A stretch of 64,000 bases of DNA from Symsagittifera roscoffensis (lineage: Eukaryota > Xenacoelomorpha > Acoela > Convolutidae): positions 23,655,996-23,719,995 of the forward strand of contig NC_087066.1 in assembly GCF_963678635.1 (NCBI RefSeq). Reading direction: 5' to 3'. Both the position numbers and the translations under genes were made by a program. The notes beneath the pieces are model-generated. The model did not search any database. It saw only the letters and a list, made by a program, of their open reading frames with translations, and had not been told where the DNA came from. Numbering within the stretch: position 1 is the first letter of the stretch; the number at the start of each line of letters is the position of its first letter. Below, one piece after another: positions 1 through 7,572 of this stretch.

Positions 1-315
1 AATCAGGGCAAGAAATAACCCCTTTAGAACAATTTTTCCGGTGTCGAGCTGTGTTTTGACGAGTATACATATTTCCACAGTCTCCACACTTTACTTTCTC
101 GTTTCAGTTAAGAGCAGGCATTATCTAAAAAAATTGGGACTTTTGAAATGTTCCAAGTTTAAAAACTTAAAGTACCAATTGAATGAAAATACTTACTTTT
201 TTCTTTTCGTGAAGTAACGAAATGTAAAATTTGAAGTAAAATTCAATTGACTGTTTCTGATTGGCAAACAAAATGAATGATTTAACCCAATAAAATAAGT
301 GTATTTATACTATCA
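1..315. other. AT-rich flank, no gene seen
   Basis: No open frame or recognisable motif is seen here. It may be the flank or the outermost part of the virus-like element. No terminal inverted repeat matching DNA near 12 kb was found by eye, so the left boundary of the element is not fixed. Confidence 0.4.
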
Positions 316-548
316 ATGACGCTTACGCAATTATCCTTTTACGGTAATGACGTCAACCTTTGAATAGAAGTGACGTCACCGCCTACGCAATTTTCCTTTT
401 ATGATAATGACGTCATTCTATAATTAGAAGTGACTTATCACCCATGCAATTTTCTTTTTATGGTAATGACGTCATTCTATGAATAGAAGTGACGTCAACA
501 CCCACGCAATTTTCTTTTTATGGTAATGACGTCATCACCACGTTATTC
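316..548. repeat. Tandem ~60-bp repeat carrying six CRE palindromes
   Basis: About four imperfect units of 55-60 bp follow one another, each built as TGACGTCA, then a variable CxTACGCAATTTTC-like block, a T-rich block and GGTAATGACGTCA. The full 8-bp palindrome TGACGTCA occurs at 348-355, 371-378, 408-415, 467-474, 490-497 and 527-534. In animals this is the consensus for CREB/ATF dimers. The TTACGCAAT variant in unit 1 also resembles a C/EBP half-site. The array ends just upstream of the heat-shock-like element and the first gene remnant, so a promoter/enhancer role is inferred. Confidence 0.8.
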
Positions 549-550
549 CT

Positions 551-600
551 TGAAAAATTCTAGAATTTTTGGAAAATTCTAGAATTTTCCAGAAAAATTC
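551..600. promoter_or_regulatory. Heat-shock-element-like pentamer array
   Basis: Alternating TTC and GAA triplets spaced exactly 5 bp stand at 577, 582, 587 and 592, which makes four consecutive nGAAn pentamers, a consensus HSF trimer site. A second TTCtaGAA pair lies at 558-565. Directly downstream, 603-608 holds a CCAAT box. Function is inferred from the consensus and from its position ahead of the first open frame. Confidence 0.6.
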
Positions 601-665
601 TCAACCAATCAGAACTAAGCAGTTTCTAGACATAACTTTAGATCCAAAATTTTCATTTTTGAAGA

Positions 666-1252
666 ATGTCAATTAAAAAGCATTTGAACTTCCTCGAATT
701 ACTCTACAAGAAAAAAGAAAATATTCCGTGTGATTTCCTTATTGATGAAATAGATGTAGATTCTTACTTTTTTCACAATTTTTTGGACGTTTAAATTGTC
801 CAAAATAGAGTTATTCGACTAAGTAAAGGTCTCTTTAGGGAAGCTTACTCAATCAAAGAGTTTATTTTTGATCCACATATTGCGTATCAAAGCTATAAAC
901 TTACTGCTGAGTTACACTTGACTAGAAAAGAAATTTTATTCATTTTAGAAAATTTGAAGTTAATAAAGAGTCGTACAATAATATTTCAAAGACTCTTTTT
1001 ATTCCATATCCAACTCCCAAAATTTGTCAAAACTCCCCAGCAAAGTTCTTTACTCCTCCATTTTTTAAGGACTCTTAAAATTCAAAATCTTCCATAATTA
1101 GGTTTGTTATCAGATTTCCAGAGATTTGCTTTGAAAAATTCATCAACTTTGAGTTATCGTCTCAAATATACATCAAAATCAAAGAACTTGAATATCTGCA
1201 GAAAAATCAGCAATTTCTCAACGATTATATACAAAAAATTCAGTTAACTTGA
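666..1252 (+). pseudogene. Broken unknown gene, first of the virus-like element
   Basis: ATG at 666 opens a frame of 42 codons (start MSIKKHLNFLELLYKKKENI) ending in TAA at 792-794. The same frame continues with protein-like composition to about 960. The reading then moves to another frame up to TGA at 1250-1252, interrupted by one more TAA near 1075. The pieces are rich in Lys, Ile, Phe and Leu and show no recognised domain. Continuous readable frames with only a few interruptions suggest a decayed gene of about 190 codons rather than chance. No homology is recognised. Confidence 0.35.
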
Positions 1253-1269
1253 TCAGAAGACTTGCAGAG

Positions 1270-1410
1270 ATGCTACTTTTATTAATTTTTCTTCTTTTGT
1301 TACTTATATCGGCAATATTTCTTATTTTTACAGCAAACAACTTTTGGTCATTTATTTTTGCGATTGCTTTTGTGTACATTTTTACTTATTTGGAAGACTT
1401 AAGTCCTTAA
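1270..1410 (+). CDS. 46-residue double-hydrophobic membrane miniprotein
   Basis: ATG at 1270 to TAA at 1408-1410 encodes 46 residues, almost all hydrophobic. One segment (residues ~2-21, rich in Leu/Ile) and a second (~25-41, with FWSFIFAIAFVYIF) look like two membrane spans separated by TANN, followed by a short acidic tail (LEDLSP). Size and layout recall viroporin-like small membrane proteins, but no family is recognised. It lies between the first gene remnant and the next gene of the element. Confidence 0.4.
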   Translation: MLLLLIFLLLLLISAIFLIFTANNFWSFIFAIAFVYIFTYLEDLSP

Positions 1411-1785
1411 AAGGTTCCTCTGATTGGATACAACAACTTGAACAAAATGAACATTTTTGTGATTGGAAACGACATGTGTAAAATGGAGCTTTGTTTTCAA
1501 TTGGACACGAGTTTTCTATAAGAATTCCATAAAAGGAAACTGAAATCTGATTGAACACGACTACAATCCAAATAAGGAAAATCCATTCTGATTGGTTAAA
1601 ACCACACATTCCAGTTAAAGGTACCCCTCTCTCTTAACTAAAAATCATTTTATTCTCAACTTAACTACCGTCAACTACCTCCTCTCTCAGCTCTAAATAC
1701 AATAATTTCAAGTTAACTACCGGCAACTTTCTCCCTCTCAACTGTAAATCTTGTTTTTACTCATTTACTCAACTTATTGCTCAAA
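1411..1785 (+). promoter_or_regulatory. ATTGG boxes and pyrimidine-rich tandem leader
   Basis: Four ATTGG (inverted CCAAT, NF-Y-type) pentamers stand at 1423, 1462, 1500 and 1591, three within CTGATTGG-like contexts. From about 1622 to 1775 three imperfect units of ~50 bp follow, each with a CTCTCTC-type pyrimidine run, an AACT-AAAT block and TTAACTACCGNCAACT. The leader runs into the ATG at 1786, so it probably forms promoter plus 5' leader of that gene. The role is inferred. Confidence 0.45.
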
Positions 1786-2286
1786 ATGATCTTCTCAGTA
1801 CAAAACAACAACCTTATGTTCTCGGTGGAATTTTCGGCTGATTTAGTACAAATCCAAGTTCGAGAAACAGTTTGTGGAGTTTTTCTGGCACGAATGGACA
1901 TCCCAATCCAAGTCTGGCATATGGTGGAGGTGATGCGCAGGGATTTTAACGAACATCATATAACGCAAGTACCTCCTACAGAGAATCAACTTGGAGAAAT
2001 GCAAATGATGGAGGAAGTGGCCGAGCATGTGGGAATTAACTATCCCGAAATTCCTCACTCTAGATATGTGGCCCAACCATTCGACAATTTCCTCTTTCCT
2101 TGGGAAGAGGGATCTGTGGACAACCCAATTACCATCGAAGAGGATGAGGGGTTCTCTGAGCCAAGAACTCCAGTCTGCGAACCACCAAGACAACCACCAG
2201 TGATAGAGGCAAGACCAGCTTTGCGCTCCATTGAGAACTTGCAAAATTTTGAGAACTCAGCTGCTCGACAGCTCTTTGATTTGTAA
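1786..2286 (+). CDS. Hypothetical protein with acidic, proline-rich C-terminus
   Basis: ATG at 1786 is preferred over the upstream in-frame TTG because its context is caaaATGa. The product has 166 residues. The N-terminal ~60 residues look globular (start MIFSVQNNNLMFSVEF). From ~95 it becomes acidic and then proline-rich: WEEG, NPITIEEDEGF, EPRTPVCEPPRQPPVIE. The hydrophobic-then-acidic ITIEEDE stretch resembles a SUMO-interaction motif, and the composition suits a small regulatory protein. The frame is unbroken, unlike neighbouring early genes. No family is recognised. Confidence 0.55.
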   Translation: MIFSVQNNNLMFSVEFSADLVQIQVRETVCGVFLARMDIPIQVWHMVEVMRRDFNEHHITQVPPTENQLGEMQMMEEVAEHVGINYPEIPHSRYVAQPFDNFLFPWEEGSVDNPITIEEDEGFSEPRTPVCEPPRQPPVIEARPALRSIENLQNFENSAARQLFDL

Positions 2287-3177
2287 ATAAGTTGGCTACT
2301 GTCTTCTGCTTTGTAATTTTTTTTTTAGTCTAGTAAATTTATTTTCAAGAGATAGGAACACAGAGATCATATAAAAATTTATTAGGAAATTTCAATGGTA
2401 AAACTTTGTTAAAAATGAAACTAGTTATGCATCTGGTAAATACTTATATAGAATTTTGTTAGACAGATGGCAAAAAAAATTAAACCAATTTTTGCAAGCA
2501 TGTTAAAAACTTTACATTAATTTTTGCACCATGCAAAAATTTTCATAATTTTTTTTGCACACCTGTTAAAAATATCAAAGAAAATCTCGCAAATTAAGAA
2601 AAATTTCATTAAATATTTTCGCATTTTAAAGAAAACTGAAAGAGGATTTTCTTGCACTGTTAATAATTAAAGAAAATCAAAATCTTTGTTTTAATTTTGA
2701 TCATAAAAAAATCTCCTTTTTGCATGTATATTGATCAAAATGAAAAAAAATCTCCTTTTTGCATGTATATTGATCAATATACAATTTTTAGCATTAATTT
2801 AACAAGTTTTTTACAATCAAAATTTTGCATTTTTTGCATATGCATAAGAAAAAATAAATTAGATTTATGCAGTTGTTTTCAAAAAATTCACGAAAAAACT
2901 TGCATCTAACACAAAAATTTAGTAAAAATTTTTGCGCACTTGTTGAAAAAACCAAAACAGTTTTTGCATCTTGTAAAAAAATTTAATTAAATTTTTGCAA
3001 ACGTGTTGAAAAAATCAAACCAAAATTTGCATCTTGCGAAAAAACTCTGAGTTTATTTTTGCACACGTGTTGAAAATTGCAAATTTGTTCGTTGAAAAAA
3101 CTTTTGATTTAAATAAAAACAATTTTGACAAGATTTTTATCAACAAATATTCAATTATTAATAGAAAAATTGATACG
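2287..3177. repeat. AT-rich degenerate minisatellite (TTTTTGCA units)
   Basis: From about 2480 to 3090 the sequence repeats imperfect ~65-bp modules alternating TTTTTGCA-CACGTGTTGAAAAA-type blocks with TTTTTGCATCTTGTAAAAAA-type blocks. Within it, a 39-bp unit containing TCTCCTTTTTGCATGTATAT is duplicated at 2712 and 2751. Open frames here are by-products of the repeat. CACGTG occurs in at least one unit (3063-3068). Confidence 0.6.
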
Positions 3178-3399
3178 CTAACTATTTACGGTACCAAAAA
3201 CATCAATAAAACAATCAACAATTTTCAACAAGTCAGTCTCATACTTTGAGTTTTGAACTTTTCGAATCCTTTCCAAAAAAGCTGATCCAACAGTCTGAGT
3301 GGACGCAAGCTTCTGAGCAGAACTGAGATAACGTCTTTTGATTTTTTTTGCAGCAGTCAATTCTTTGCAACACTGGGTAATTTTTCCGGCATTCTCCAT
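3178..3399 (-). CDS. Possible 73-residue minus-strand gene
   Basis: The minus-strand ATG sits in a good context (GaaATGG). The product (start MENAGKITQCCKELTAAKKI) is basic and helical-looking, with KKIKRR near residue 20 and a hydrophobic C-terminal stretch. On the minus strand a TATATATACTTTATA-type TATA element lies ~90 bp upstream of the start (plus coordinates ~3483-3499). This would make it divergent from the plus-strand genes. No family is recognised, and a chance frame is possible. Confidence 0.35.
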   Translation of the reverse strand: MENAGKITQCCKELTAAKKIKRRYLSSAQKLASTQTVGSAFLERIRKVQNSKYETDLLKIVDCFIDVFGTVNS

Positions 3400-3822
3400 T
3401 TCAAGTTGTGTGCGACTGCACGATTCAATTGATTGAAAACTTCACCTCTTGATGAAATAATATTGAAATAAAATCTGAATTTGTATAAAGTATATATACA
3501 GTCAACAATTTGATAAGTGAAATGATATTTATCTAATCTTTGCTAAATCTGATCAAGCGATGATCCGATTAATATTAAGTGAAATTTGCAATTTTCCACT
3601 GGGCAGAATGATGAATGGTTAGATACACAGTAGTCTTGGGTGACAATAAATTTTTCATAAAAGTTTTCTGAGACAGATAAAAAGAGATTTTGCATTGTAG
3701 TCCGAATAAAAAGTGGGATATGTTTGACACATAGCAGATGCCATCACCAATTACTTGTTGAAAATGATTTTTTTTATCTATATTGAATTGCTTATATAGT
3801 AGTTCCATCACCTACGCAATGT
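3400..3822. other. Intergenic region between possible divergent genes
   Basis: Holds a TATA-rich block near 3483-3499. No convincing gene is seen. A 77-codon minus-strand frame (3575-3808) has no supporting features. Confidence 0.35.
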
Positions 3823-3920
3823 CCATATTTGGATCATCACCTAGTCATTATTCCATATAAGGTAATAATACCTTATAAGGATTGTACAGTGAGTCATCTA
3901 GATTTCCTAATTTCTATAAA
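3823..3920 (+). promoter_or_regulatory. Three CArG boxes, AP-1 site and TATA box
   Basis: Three perfect CC(A/T)6GG boxes are present: CCATATTTGG 3823-3832, CCATATAAGG 3853-3862 and CCTTATAAGG 3871-3880. The last two face each other as an inverted repeat. TGAGTCA (AP-1) follows at 3890-3896 and TATAAA at 3915-3920. The order serum-response boxes, AP-1, TATA is that of animal immediate-early promoters. It would drive transcription rightward into the genes from ~3986 onward. Function is inferred from consensus sites only. Confidence 0.6.
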
Positions 3921-3985
3921 TTTACAAATATCATTATTTTGAAATATCTACTACTGGTCAGTTGGTTCTGAATCTCAAATCAAAA

Positions 3986-4524
3986 ATGTAATCACGAAAA
4001 GATATCCTTCCCAACTTTATTGAATTTGCTAAGAACCAAAAAAGATTGGGAGGTTTTCTTGGTCCCAAAAACCCTACAACGGAAAAATTTACTTTGAACC
4101 TTGCTTCCAATTGCTGAGGAAAAATGAATCTGGACAAATCGAAAAAACCTAGCAAGTCTATCTTGGTGAAAAAGAAGGGGAAAGGATATCAGCAATACGG
4201 AATACTGTTATTCACGATGCTGAGAACCTTGGACTCGTTCCTGTATTGGAACCCTATTCTGACAAAGACTCAACCATGGAGCAGGAACTTGCGAACTGTC
4301 ATGCGGTGTATGACGTAGCAAAAAGCAAAAAGAGAAGGGTGTGTGTCACAATCAAGAAGTACAGTGTGAACAAGCCACCCTACATTCAGATTCGACTCTT
4401 CACTGCAAAGGAGAACGAAGTCTTGAAGCAAGTTGCCTTTGTCAACTATACTTTGAACAAATTCAAAGAACTTGCCCATGTCCTGGGAGATTTTATGTTT
4501 GTTGAGAACTGTAATTTTCAATAA
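3986..4524 (+). pseudogene. PC4-like single-stranded-DNA-binding protein, broken
   Basis: Plus-strand reading starts at ATG 3986 (TAA in codon 2) or, more safely, at ATG 4124; a TGA in the same frame lies at 4115. The 4124 frame begins with a lysine/serine-rich segment (MNLDKSKKPSKSILVKKKGK) and shifts frame near 4175-4185. The second frame runs intact to TAA at 4522-4524. Its last ~65 residues follow the PC4/Sub1 pattern: basic strand KKRRVCVTIKKY, strand YIQIRLF, acidic turn, then a helix with FKELAHVLGDF. Known PC4 proteins bind single-stranded DNA and coactivate transcription. The assignment rests on pattern, not alignment. Confidence 0.4.
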
Positions 4525-4613
4525 TTTTGTTGTTGAGTGATGTTATTATAGTAATGTAATTCAAATATTCATCTTCTTGAATCATTTTTTAAAACTTCTT
4601 TGAGCTGAGCAGT

Positions 4614-4946
4614 ATGAGTTGGAACATTAGTTTTTCCAGAAATCTTGTTTTAAAGCTTCAAAATAAATTGGGACTTTTTCATATCTTCTTACAAACAGTT
4701 TTGGAATCTCAAAATTTACCAAAATTGCAAGATTTGGATACAGAATCACAAATTTCTTAATTTGAGTGGACTATGCATTATGGAAGACGAAAAATTTTTC
4801 TAAGTTATCGTTCAGATATTAAAAAAATAGATTTTATAGAGTATCGTAGAAAAGAAAACACTTGGAAGAACAATCAGAATTTTCAGTTGGAAAAAAAGAG
4901 TAGGATAATTTGGTTGATTTTACCCCCTCAGTTTTGTCTTATGTAG
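4614..4946 (+). pseudogene. Unknown gene remnant with internal stop
   Basis: ATG at 4614 starts a 48-codon frame (start MSWNISFSRNLVLKLQNKLG) to TAA at 4758-4760. The same frame then continues readable for 61 more codons (contains TMHYGRRKIFLSYRSDIKK) to TAG at 4944-4946. A single stop splitting about 110 good codons suggests one decayed gene. No domain is recognised. Confidence 0.35.
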
Positions 4947-4994
4947 AAACACTCAAAAAAACTTAAATCATTATTGACGAATGCACTGTAGAAA

Positions 4995-5354
4995 ATGAAC
5001 GTTCAGAAATTGAATGAAATTCTCAGAAATTTTGATTTGATAAAGCATGACTTTTCATCAAATACAAAAAGAAAAAATTACTTTTTTTGTACCTGTATTG
5101 TTTTGGACGCAAACATAAATTTGAAAAAAATGGACCAAAAATTTCCTTTTGGGGGTCTAATTGGATACGGATATTCTTGTATGGATTACTTTTTTGCAAG
5201 TTCAGAAATTTTCAGACTTCATGCAATTTTACATGATGCAGCTGGATATGTGAATTCTACTACTTATAAGGGACCTGGTTATTGTTATGTTTTACCTAGA
5301 TTTCCAAGTTCTTGTTTTCTTGGTCACGTGACTCGATTGTTCTTCTGTTTATAA
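4995..5354 (+). CDS. Conserved-looking protein with HDAAGY and GPGYCY motifs
   Basis: 119 residues from ATG 4995. The N-terminal half is charged. The C-terminal half is glycine/aromatic-rich with FPFGGLIGYGYSCMDYFF, then LHAILHDAAGYV, KGPGYCYVLPRFPSSCF and LGHV. The HD-x-A-x-x-Y and GPGY elements recall the catalytic and calcium-loop motifs of viral phospholipase A2 domains, but their order here is reversed, so this is only a resemblance. The frame is unbroken, and the gene precedes the exonuclease-like gene by 84 bp. Function unknown. Confidence 0.5.
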   Translation: MNVQKLNEILRNFDLIKHDFSSNTKRKNYFFCTCIVLDANINLKKMDQKFPFGGLIGYGYSCMDYFFASSEIFRLHAILHDAAGYVNSTTYKGPGYCYVLPRFPSSCFLGHVTRLFFCL

Positions 5355-5438
5355 GTTAAAATTTTTGCTTCATCAGTATATGCATTGTTCGATTGTTAGT
5401 TATTCTAACAAAAGTTTTCAACGAAAACAGTTACCATC

Positions 5439-5911
5439 ATGAATCTAGTTGTTTTGGATATTGAGTGTATTGAAAACAAAATAGTTAAAGAGTTAGGAGT
5501 TTATCAAAATGGACAAACTGTGGGATATTCCTTTCTTCCTCCCAAAAAATTCAAAGCTACATCTCAGTCTGCTTGGTGTACGAAACATCTTCATAGAATC
5601 AAATGGAACAGTGGCCATGAAAAATGTACTGAGCTTGAAAAAATATTGAAAAAACTAAAAGCTCCAGAAACGGAGTTTTTTGCAAAAGGTTTGGAAAAAA
5701 ATGTAAAATTCTCTCAGAAATTTTGGAAACAAAGGTTACAAACTTGGATGACTACGCATGTCCAAAAGTTCAGAATTTGATTTTCAAAGATGAAGAATAT
5801 GATTGGAGATGTAGCAATTACCAATTTCGTCATGCAAATACTCTTCACTGTGCAGAAAGAAAAACATTTGCATACGGAACATGGACTCGATGTTTTTTTA
5901 ATAAATTGTAA
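5439..5911 (+). pseudogene. DnaQ/DEDD exonuclease-like protein, frameshifted
   Basis: ATG at 5439 starts MNLVVLDIECIENKIVKELG, a beta-strand ending in D-x-E. This is the opening signature of DEDD-type 3'-5' exonucleases (ExoI motif). The next strand (YQNGQTVGYSF) and a helix after it fit. The first frame ends at 5780. A second frame, open from before 5723 (LDDYACPKVQNL, then CSNYQFRHANTLHCAERKTF), runs to TAA at 5909-5911, so a shift lies within about 5700-5725. Later DEDD residues are not confidently placed. A role in replication or nucleic-acid processing is inferred. Confidence 0.4.
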
Positions 5912-5992
5912 ATTACCTTTGATAAATTTGTATTATCGTGTTTTTGAAATTTAAATGTTAATCATTATCAATTTGTTCATTCCAAAGTTGAG

Positions 5993-6256
5993 ATGGGAGA
6001 TGAATGTGACAAGCAATTATATTTAGGAAATTTTGTTTTTGATGAGGAGAATCATGAACAAAAATCTGGGAAGTTTTTTGGACGTACGTGTAATAGATCT
6101 CTTTTAGTGTTTATGTGCCAATTTTTTGTCATAGTTTTAATACTAGCATGTGCAATCGTTCGAATAGTGTTATCCACTACATGTGAAGAAACAACTGTTT
6201 GGGTAGCAATTTTATCAAGTACAGTCGGTTATATTTTACCTTCTCCAAAGCTTTGA
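5993..6256 (+). CDS. Small single-span membrane protein
   Basis: 87 residues from ATG 5993. An acidic N-terminal ~45 residues precede a strong hydrophobic segment (FMCQFFVIVLILACAIVRIV). The tail, TTCEETTVWVAILSSTVGYI and then LPSPKL, is mildly hydrophobic. The gene overlaps the beginning of the ATPase frame by about 58 nt in a different frame. In my recollection small membrane proteins with a similar VGYILPSPKL-type end accompany the packaging ATPase in related metazoan elements. A virion-membrane role is inference. Confidence 0.55.
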   Translation: MGDECDKQLYLGNFVFDEENHEQKSGKFFGRTCNRSLLVFMCQFFVIVLILACAIVRIVLSTTCEETTVWVAILSSTVGYILPSPKL

Positions 6257-7035
6257 ATAAAATAATTTCTACCAAAGAACGAGTTGTTATATCGCTAGTT
6301 GGACCGAGTGGATCTGGAAAGTCACATCTTATTTTTGAGTGTTTAAAAATTGGTACATTTCACCCAAAATTTGACCAAATTTTTTATTTTTATCAACATT
6401 ATCAACCTCTTTATGGACAAATGCAAAGAAAAAACCTTAAGTTTATCCAAGGAGTTGACTTTGAAATGATTGAAAACCTTCCCAATAATGGAACAAAATA
6501 CCTGTTAATATTTGATGACTCTTGTGAAGAAATTTCAAATTCTAAGCAGTTTGTAAAAGTTGCTACTACTGGAAGACACAGGGGACTGAATACAATATAT
6601 ATTAAGCATAACTTGTTTCATCAAAGCAAATTGGGAAGAGATGTTGAGTTACAAAATACACATATAGTCTTATTCAAGTCACCGAGAGATGTTTTACAAA
6701 TCAATACATTAAGTCAACAACTAGGTCTAGGATCACAATTGAAAGAGTGGTATCAAGAGGCAACATCTACTGGTCATTTACTCATTGATTTAACTCCAAA
6801 AACAGTTGATTCGCTAAGATATTGCACAAACAGTGGTTCAGTTTCATCAAAATTTTATCCACCAGCAGGAACATAAACTAAGTTTTTGGACGATGAGCAT
6901 ACAATACGTCTCTATACTCCCAATATTTCAAACATTTTCCCAAAAACTTCAAAAACAATTCATCCTCCATTGTCCAAAAAGTTTCATTCAATTCCTCAGC
7001 GAATGTCTAGTAAACTTACTACGAGGCGAGCTTAA
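6199..7035 (+). pseudogene. A32/FtsK-HerA-type genome-packaging ATPase, in-frame stop
   Basis: Packaging ATPase that would pump viral DNA into capsids. Walker A (GPSGSGKS) is at 6301-6324. FIQGVDFEMIENLP follows, then Walker B (LLIFDDS) near 6504-6525. The conserved block TTGRHRGLNTIYIKHNLFHQ and the C-terminal SQQLGLGSQLKEWYQEATS with LLIDLTPKTV match the family. TAA at 6874-6876 ends the main frame, but the same frame stays open to TAA at 7033-7035, reading KFLDDEHTIRLYTP as family C-termini do, so the stop probably truncates it. No ATG precedes Walker A in this frame; the first codon is a TTG at 6199, so the true start may be an upstream exon or lost. Confidence 0.75.
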
Positions 7036-7196
7036 GGATCTTTGAAAAGTAGACGTAGTAAAATATCGACGAGAAATATCAGAACTCACACGAAGAAGAA
7101 ATTCACTGCATAAAAGGAGAACTATTTTGAGCTCGCCAAAAGGCTTACAATTAGTATCTGTTATCACTCCTTTTGTCATTAAACGATTGACATAGT

Positions 7197-7572
7197 ATGG
7201 ATCAGTTTGTTCTAATTCCTTACTCAATTTATCAATTACAAAGCACATTTCCAAAAAAAAAATTGGAACAAAAGCAAGAAAAAGAGGAGATTGTACCAAA
7301 AAATTTTGATTCTATTTACAGTGCTGTAAATGCAAAGTTGAAAACGAGTAACAAAAGCACCTTATTGATTTAATTTTGAATCTTCCTAGAATTAGACTAA
7401 GTCAGTCAGGAAATATCAAATAAGATAATCGAGACACAAAAGAATCAATTGTAGACTTTGTGTCTGCACTAAAGCGAAAAAATAACGAATTTCCCGATAT
7501 TTACTTTACCATTTTGGAAGCAACTCAAATTCCACCTAAACTTGTTGCCAACAAGAATGCCAAAGCGAAAGA
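7197..7572 (+). pseudogene. Conserved element protein of unknown function, broken
   Basis: ATG at 7197 starts MDQFVLIPYSIYQL. A shift in the ten-A run at 7253-7262 leads into the charged KLEQKQEKEEIVPKNFDSIY segment. After another shift come ILNLPRIRLSQSGNIK, an in-frame TAA near 7421, and ESIVDFVSALKRK with TQIPPKLVANK near the end. The order VLIP, then L-x-x-PRI, then (N/S)IVDF, then P-x-x-L-(I/V)-x-N matches what I recall of a protein that neighbours the ATPase and integrase in metazoan F54H12.2-type elements. At least three lesions are present. Confidence 0.45.

Noticed and set aside
1843-2244. 133-codon minus-strand frame
   Set aside because: It lies wholly opposite the better supported plus-strand gene at 1786-2286 and its Trp/His-rich composition is typical of an antisense shadow.
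3575-3811. Minus-strand frame of 78 codons
   Set aside because: No family, no start support and it covers the space next to the control region; considered chance.
4995-5354. Calling this gene a phospholipase A2
   Set aside because: HD-x-x-x-Y-like and GPGY-like motifs are in the wrong order and the fold is not demonstrated.
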